From NCBI GenBank assembly GCA_900470195.1, contig UEIJ01000001.1, positions 434,001-498,000 on the forward strand: a DNA stretch of 64,000 nucleotides, in the 5' to 3' direction. Of this stretch, positions 61,045-64,000 are shown in pieces (position 1 is the first letter of the stretch; the number at the start of each line of letters is the position of its first letter). The notes under the pieces are model-generated. The model made no database searches. It saw only the letters and a list, made by a program, of their open reading frames with translations, and was not told the DNA's origin. The translations under genes and the position numbers were made by a program. The stretch is from Hyphomicrobiales bacterium. Lineage in GTDB: Bacteria; Pseudomonadota; Alphaproteobacteria; Rhizobiales; Rhizobiaceae.

Positions 61045-61455
61045 CTATCGGTTTGTAGTCCAGTCCTCGATCCGCAATCCGGCTATTCGCGAAAACTCGC
61101 CGGTATTGTTGGTGACGAGGGTGAGGCCCCGCGCCTTGGCCTGACCGGCGATCAACGTATCGTATGGGCCGATCGGCGTTCCGCGTCGTTTCAGCTCGGC
61201 CCGGATCTCGCCCGCCACTCGGGCATCCTCCCGATCGAAGTCGAGGATGGCGAGATCGGTGAAGAGGAGCCGAAGGGTCTCCAGATTGTAGGCGACCCTC
61301 TCGCTGCGATAGGCGCCAAAGTAGAGTTCGTGCGCGACCACGGACGAAACCGCGAGCGAACCCGGCTCGCTGGTCTCGACCCGTTGCAGCAACGGTTCGG
61401 AGCGTCGCGCGACCAGCGAGATCACTGCATTGGTGTCGAGCAGGCGGAAGGTCAC
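61045..61455 (-). CDS. vapC: VapC-type PIN-domain toxin
   Basis: 136 residues, GTG start at 61455 overlapping the antitoxin stop. PIN-domain acidic residues are in place: LLDTNAVISLV (Asp7), SSVVAHELYFG (Glu near 43), GPYDTLIAGQA (Asp near 98) and TNNTGEFSRI near 116. VapC toxins are magnesium-dependent RNases acting on tRNA or rRNA. It stabilises the element together with VapB. Confidence 0.94.
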   Translation of the reverse strand: MTFRLLDTNAVISLVARRSEPLLQRVETSEPGSLAVSSVVAHELYFGAYRSERVAYNLETLRLLFTDLAILDFDREDARVAGEIRAELKRRGTPIGPYDTLIAGQAKARGLTLVTNNTGEFSRIAGLRIEDWTTNR

Positions 61456-61712
61456 TGGAACGCCTGATCGAGTTCGGGCCGGTCCTGTTCTTTCGGCTGG
61501 TCGCGGCCTTCGGCCATGAAATCGGCGCTGAAGCCGCGCTCGACGGCGGCGTGCAGCGAGGCCCACCGCCGGGTCGTATCCGGCCTGGGGCGTAGAATCA
61601 CGGCGTCGCCTTCTCGCGACACCTCGACCTCTTCGACGTCGAAGCGGAAATCCTTCGGGAGCCGGACGGCCTGCGAGTTGCCGGACTGGAAAATCTTGGC
61701 GATATGGGGCAT
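61452..61712 (-). CDS. vapB: VapB-type antitoxin
   Basis: 86 residues from the ATG at 61712 (GAGG upstream). An AbrB/SpoVT-like DNA-binding N-terminus (IAKIFQSGNSQAVRLPKDFRF, VEVSREGDAVILRPR) and an acidic C-terminus that would wrap VapC. It probably represses its own operon through the repeat at 61724-61745. Confidence 0.93.
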   Translation of the reverse strand: MPHIAKIFQSGNSQAVRLPKDFRFDVEEVEVSREGDAVILRPRPDTTRRWASLHAAVERGFSADFMAEGRDQPKEQDRPELDQAFQ

Positions 61713-61723
61713 GGCGGCCTCTT

Positions 61724-61745
61724 GTATGTACGTCGAAGTATATAC
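61724..61745 (-). promoter_or_regulatory. Likely VapB operator
   Basis: GTATGTAC (61724-61731) and GTATATAC (61738-61745) are near-identical palindromic units six bases apart, directly upstream of vapB. Fits an autoregulatory toxin-antitoxin operator. Confidence 0.55.
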
Positions 61746-61773
61746 GCGCACGGCACAGATTCCGCAAGCTCAG

Positions 61774-62199
61774 TCAGTCATCGGATTCCTCCCTGCGCGA
61801 CGGAATGTCATCGGGGATCTCGCTGAGAAAGCTGCTTCCCTGCTGGAGCCGCATGGCGAGGGTCTGTACGAAGCCCTCGAAACGCTCCTTGCCCTTGGCC
61901 TGGGCGGTCGCGTGAGCCTCTGAGGGAAGCGGCGGCGTGACAGTCAGCCAGTGGCAGACGAACAGCGCCAGCGTATCGGCGGTGAGACGCATGTCGCGTT
62001 CCAGCCGCGCCGTCTGGCGCGACATGCGGTCGAGCCGGCGGGTAAAGGCAGCCTCCCGCATGTCCTGGGCGTCGGGTGACAGGAAGGAAGCAATGGCCGC
62101 TTCCGCGACGGCCGATCGCGACAGCTTGCGGCGGTCCGCGAGGTCGTTGAGCTTGGCGAGCAGGTCGGACGGAAGGGTCAGGCAAAGGCGTTCGCGCAT
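61774..62199 (-). CDS. Ribbon-helix-helix (CopG-like) protein of the tra region
   Basis: 141 residues. N-terminal ribbon-helix-helix (MRERLCLTLPSDLLAKLNDLADRRKLSRSAVAEAAIASFL) followed by helical segments (RRLDRMSRQTARLERDMRLTADTLALFVCHWLT). Such proteins sit between traG and trbB in Tn4371-type elements and are thought to regulate transfer genes. The traG stop lies 9 bases downstream. Confidence 0.88.
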   Translation of the reverse strand: MRERLCLTLPSDLLAKLNDLADRRKLSRSAVAEAAIASFLSPDAQDMREAAFTRRLDRMSRQTARLERDMRLTADTLALFVCHWLTVTPPLPSEAHATAQAKGKERFEGFVQTLAMRLQQGSSFLSEIPDDIPSRREESDD

Positions 62200-62208
62200 G
62201 GTCGATCC

Positions 62209-64000
62209 TCACATATCAATACCGTCATTCGGGTCCATGGGCGCTTGCCGGGCGAGACCGCGCATCTGGCGGCGCATGACCTGACGCTGCCGGGCGCTGT
62301 CTTCCTGATCGTCGCCGAGCAGGTGCTTGAACTCGTCTTCTGGCGTCGGCTCCTTCTTCTCGCGGACGATCTCGACATGTTCGGGCAGTTCGGGTTCACG
62401 GCGCAGGCTCGAATTGGCCGTGTCCTCCTTCCCCTTCTCGCCCCGTTCGGCGGCCGCGACCAGATCGGCGTCGGGCTTGAGCGGCTTGAGGTCCGACCAG
62501 CCATCGGGCCGCACCGATTTGGCGATCTTCGCCGGATCGGGCGGCGGCAGGATGCGTTCGGTGAGGCGGGGGTCGAGGAAATAGCGGGCCTTCTTCGCCC
62601 GGATCGGTGGGGTGCCTGCCACCATGACGATCTCGTCGTCCGGGGGGAGTTGCATGATCTCGCCGGGGGTGAGGAGCTGGCGGGCGGTCTCGGAGCGCGA
62701 CACCATGATGTGTCCCAGCCACGGCGCCAGGCGGCTCCCGGCATAGTTCTGCATCGCCTTCATCTCGGTCGCCGTGCCAAGGGCGTCGGACACGCGCTTG
62801 GCGGTCCTCTCGTCGTTGGTGGCAAAGCTGACCCTGACATGGCAATTGTCGAGCACGCTATTGTGCTGGCCATAGGCTTTCTCGATCTGATTGAGGCTTT
62901 GGGCGATGAGGAACGATTTGATCCCGTAGCCCGCGAGAAACGCCAACGACGACTCGAAGAAGTCCAATCTCCCCAAGGCGGGAAACTCATCGAGCAGCAA
63001 CAGCACGCGATGCCGGCGGTCCTTGGCGTGGAGATCTTCCGTAAGCCTGCGGCCGATCTGGTTCAGCACGAGGCGGATCAAGGGCTTTGTCCGCGAGATG
63101 TCCGAAGGCGGCACCACGAGGTAGAGCGTCGAGGGTTGCGGGTCGGCGATCAGGTCGGCGATGCGCCAGTCGCAGCGGCTCGTCACGGCCGCGACGACGG
63201 GATCGCGATATAAGCCCAAGAAGGACATGGCGGTAGACAGCACGCCCGAACGCTCATTGTCGCTTTTGTTGAGCAGCTCGCGCGCCGACGACGCCACGAC
63301 AGGGTGCGGTCCGGCCTCTCCTAGATGCCGCGTGGCCATCATGGCGTCCAGCGTGGCCTCGATCGTGCGGCGTGGATCGGAGAGGAACGCGGCAACGCCC
63401 GCCAGGGTTTTGTCCGGCTCGGCATAGAGCACATGCAGGATCGCGCCGACCAGCAGCGAGTGGCTGGTCTTTTCCCAATGCGACCTTTTCTCAAGGCTCC
63501 CTTCGGGATCGACCAGCACGTCCGAGATATTCTGGACGTCGCGCACCTCCCATTCGCCGCGCCGGACCTCGAGCAAGGGGTTGTAGGCGGCAGAGGCGAC
63601 GTTGGTCGGATCGAAGAGAAGAACGCGGCCGTGCTTCGCCCTGAAGCCGGCGGTGAGCTGCCAGTTCTCCCCCTTGATGTCGTGGACGATGCAGCTCCCC
63701 GGCCAGGTCAGCAAACTCGGCACCACGAGCCCGACGCCTTTGCCCGACCGCGTCGGCGCGAAGCAGAGCACATGCTCCGGCCCGTCGTGCCGCAGGTAGT
63801 CGCGCTCGTATCGGCCGAGCACCACGCCGTCCTGGCCGAGCAGGCCGGCGCCCTCGATCTCAGCCCGCTCGGCCCATCGTGCCGAACCGTAGGTGTCGAT
63901 GTCGGACGCCTCGCGGGCGCGCATTACCGACATGGTGATGGCGACGGCGATGGACAGGAAGCCGCCCGAAGCCGCGATGATGCCGCCCTCGGCGAAGATG
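62209..64000 (-). CDS. traG: TraG/VirD4 type IV coupling protein, 5' end beyond the window
   Basis: Incomplete: the frame is open to base 64000, and its upstream part reads GGIIAASGGFLSIAVAITMSV, the second membrane helix of TraG. The motor domain has Walker A FAPTRSGKGVGLVVPS and Walker B VLLLLDEFPALGRLD, then FLIAQSLNQIEKAYG, all VirD4/TraG hallmarks. It brings the relaxosome to the secretion channel. An ATG at 63933 is internal, not the start. C-terminal end (QAPMDPNDGIDM) is present. Confidence 0.96.
   Translation of the reverse strand, partial: IFAEGGIIAASGGFLSIAVAITMSVMRAREASDIDTYGSARWAERAEIEGAGLLGQDGVVLGRYERDYLRHDGPEHVLCFAPTRSGKGVGLVVPSLLTWPGSCIVHDIKGENWQLTAGFRAKHGRVLLFDPTNVASAAYNPLLEVRRGEWEVRDVQNISDVLVDPEGSLEKRSHWEKTSHSLLVGAILHVLYAEPDKTLAGVAAFLSDPRRTIEATLDAMMATRHLGEAGPHPVVASSARELLNKSDNERSGVLSTAMSFLGLYRDPVVAAVTSRCDWRIADLIADPQPSTLYLVVPPSDISRTKPLIRLVLNQIGRRLTEDLHAKDRRHRVLLLLDEFPALGRLDFFESSLAFLAGYGIKSFLIAQSLNQIEKAYGQHNSVLDNCHVRVSFATNDERTAKRVSDALGTATEMKAMQNYAGSRLAPWLGHIMVSRSETARQLLTPGEIMQLPPDDEIVMVAGTPPIRAKKARYFLDPRLTERILPPPDPAKIAKSVRPDGWSDLKPLKPDADLVAAAERGEKGKEDTANSSLRREPELPEHVEIVREKKEPTPEDEFKHLLGDDQEDSARQRQVMRRQMRGLARQAPMDPNDGIDM

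Overview
The window is GC-rich DNA that reads like an alphaproteobacterium, most probably of the Rhizobiales. This is inferred from protein styles (Trb conjugation set, NrsF, DUF2934, DUF6629, an RbbA-type exporter) and not from any rRNA. No tRNA, rRNA, CRISPR array or complete insertion sequence was recognised. About 49 kb is accessory stress and metabolism cargo. The right-hand 14 kb is a conjugative transfer module, so the window is most simply read as part of an integrative conjugative element (Tn4371/Trb type) or conjugative plasmid; no integrase or attachment site is in view.

Layout. 0.1-6.8 kb: a Crp/Fnr regulator, a secreted Cys-rich protein, a lone NifX-like protein, DUF2933 plus a membrane methyltransferase, cyclopropane fatty acid synthase, an orphan NrsF anti-sigma factor, a secreted protein and a DUF305 protein. 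7.1-11.7 kb: a complete arginine deiminase operon (transporter, arcA, arcB, arcC). 11.9-15.6 kb: a CopB-type P-type ATPase and an MFS exporter. 15.6-22.4 kb (minus strand): ftsH followed by an HlyD / double-ATPase / permease exporter. 22.8-31.0 kb (plus strand): a tightly overlapping set of PRPP synthase, phosphoketolase-like enzyme, beta-CASP MBL protein, AMP/thymidine phosphorylase and cytochrome b561, followed after a short gap by MgtC/DUF4010. 31.1-37.6 kb: a second Cys-rich protein with a multicopper oxidase, type II GAPDH with a UbiB-like kinase, and cardiolipin synthase. 37.7-42.0 kb (minus strand): DUF2934, glucan phosphorylase, CBS-BON, D-2-hydroxyacid dehydrogenase and DUF6629. 42.2-49.7 kb: a copper island (CusA fragment, second DUF2933, LysR, DUF305, CopZ, CopA, CueR, truncated GAPDH, CsoR, DUF305). 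49.9-59.6 kb: DUF2274-trbI-G-F-L-K-J-E-D-C-B. 60-61.7 kb: cargo (GST, membrane protein, VapBC). 61.8-64 kb: a ribbon-helix-helix protein and traG, which runs off the window end.

The unifying signal is a set of at least eleven FNR/FixK-like 14-bp palindromes (TTRAY-N4-RTYAA class), one before nearly every accessory transcription unit from 1.6 to 42.7 kb. Most carry a conserved AAAGA-like tail that usually points to the downstream gene. Genes under these boxes can make ATP without respiration (arginine deiminase, a phosphoketolase-like enzyme, glycogen phosphorolysis plus GAPDH), may re-oxidise NADH (D-2-hydroxyacid dehydrogenase), remodel membranes (Cfa, Cls, methyltransferase), control protein quality (FtsH) and detoxify copper. 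My reading is a mobile low-oxygen survival and copper resistance regulon. This is an inference from motifs and gene families. Several central enzymes (PRPP synthase, AMP/thymidine phosphorylase, type II GAPDH) belong to types best known from archaea.
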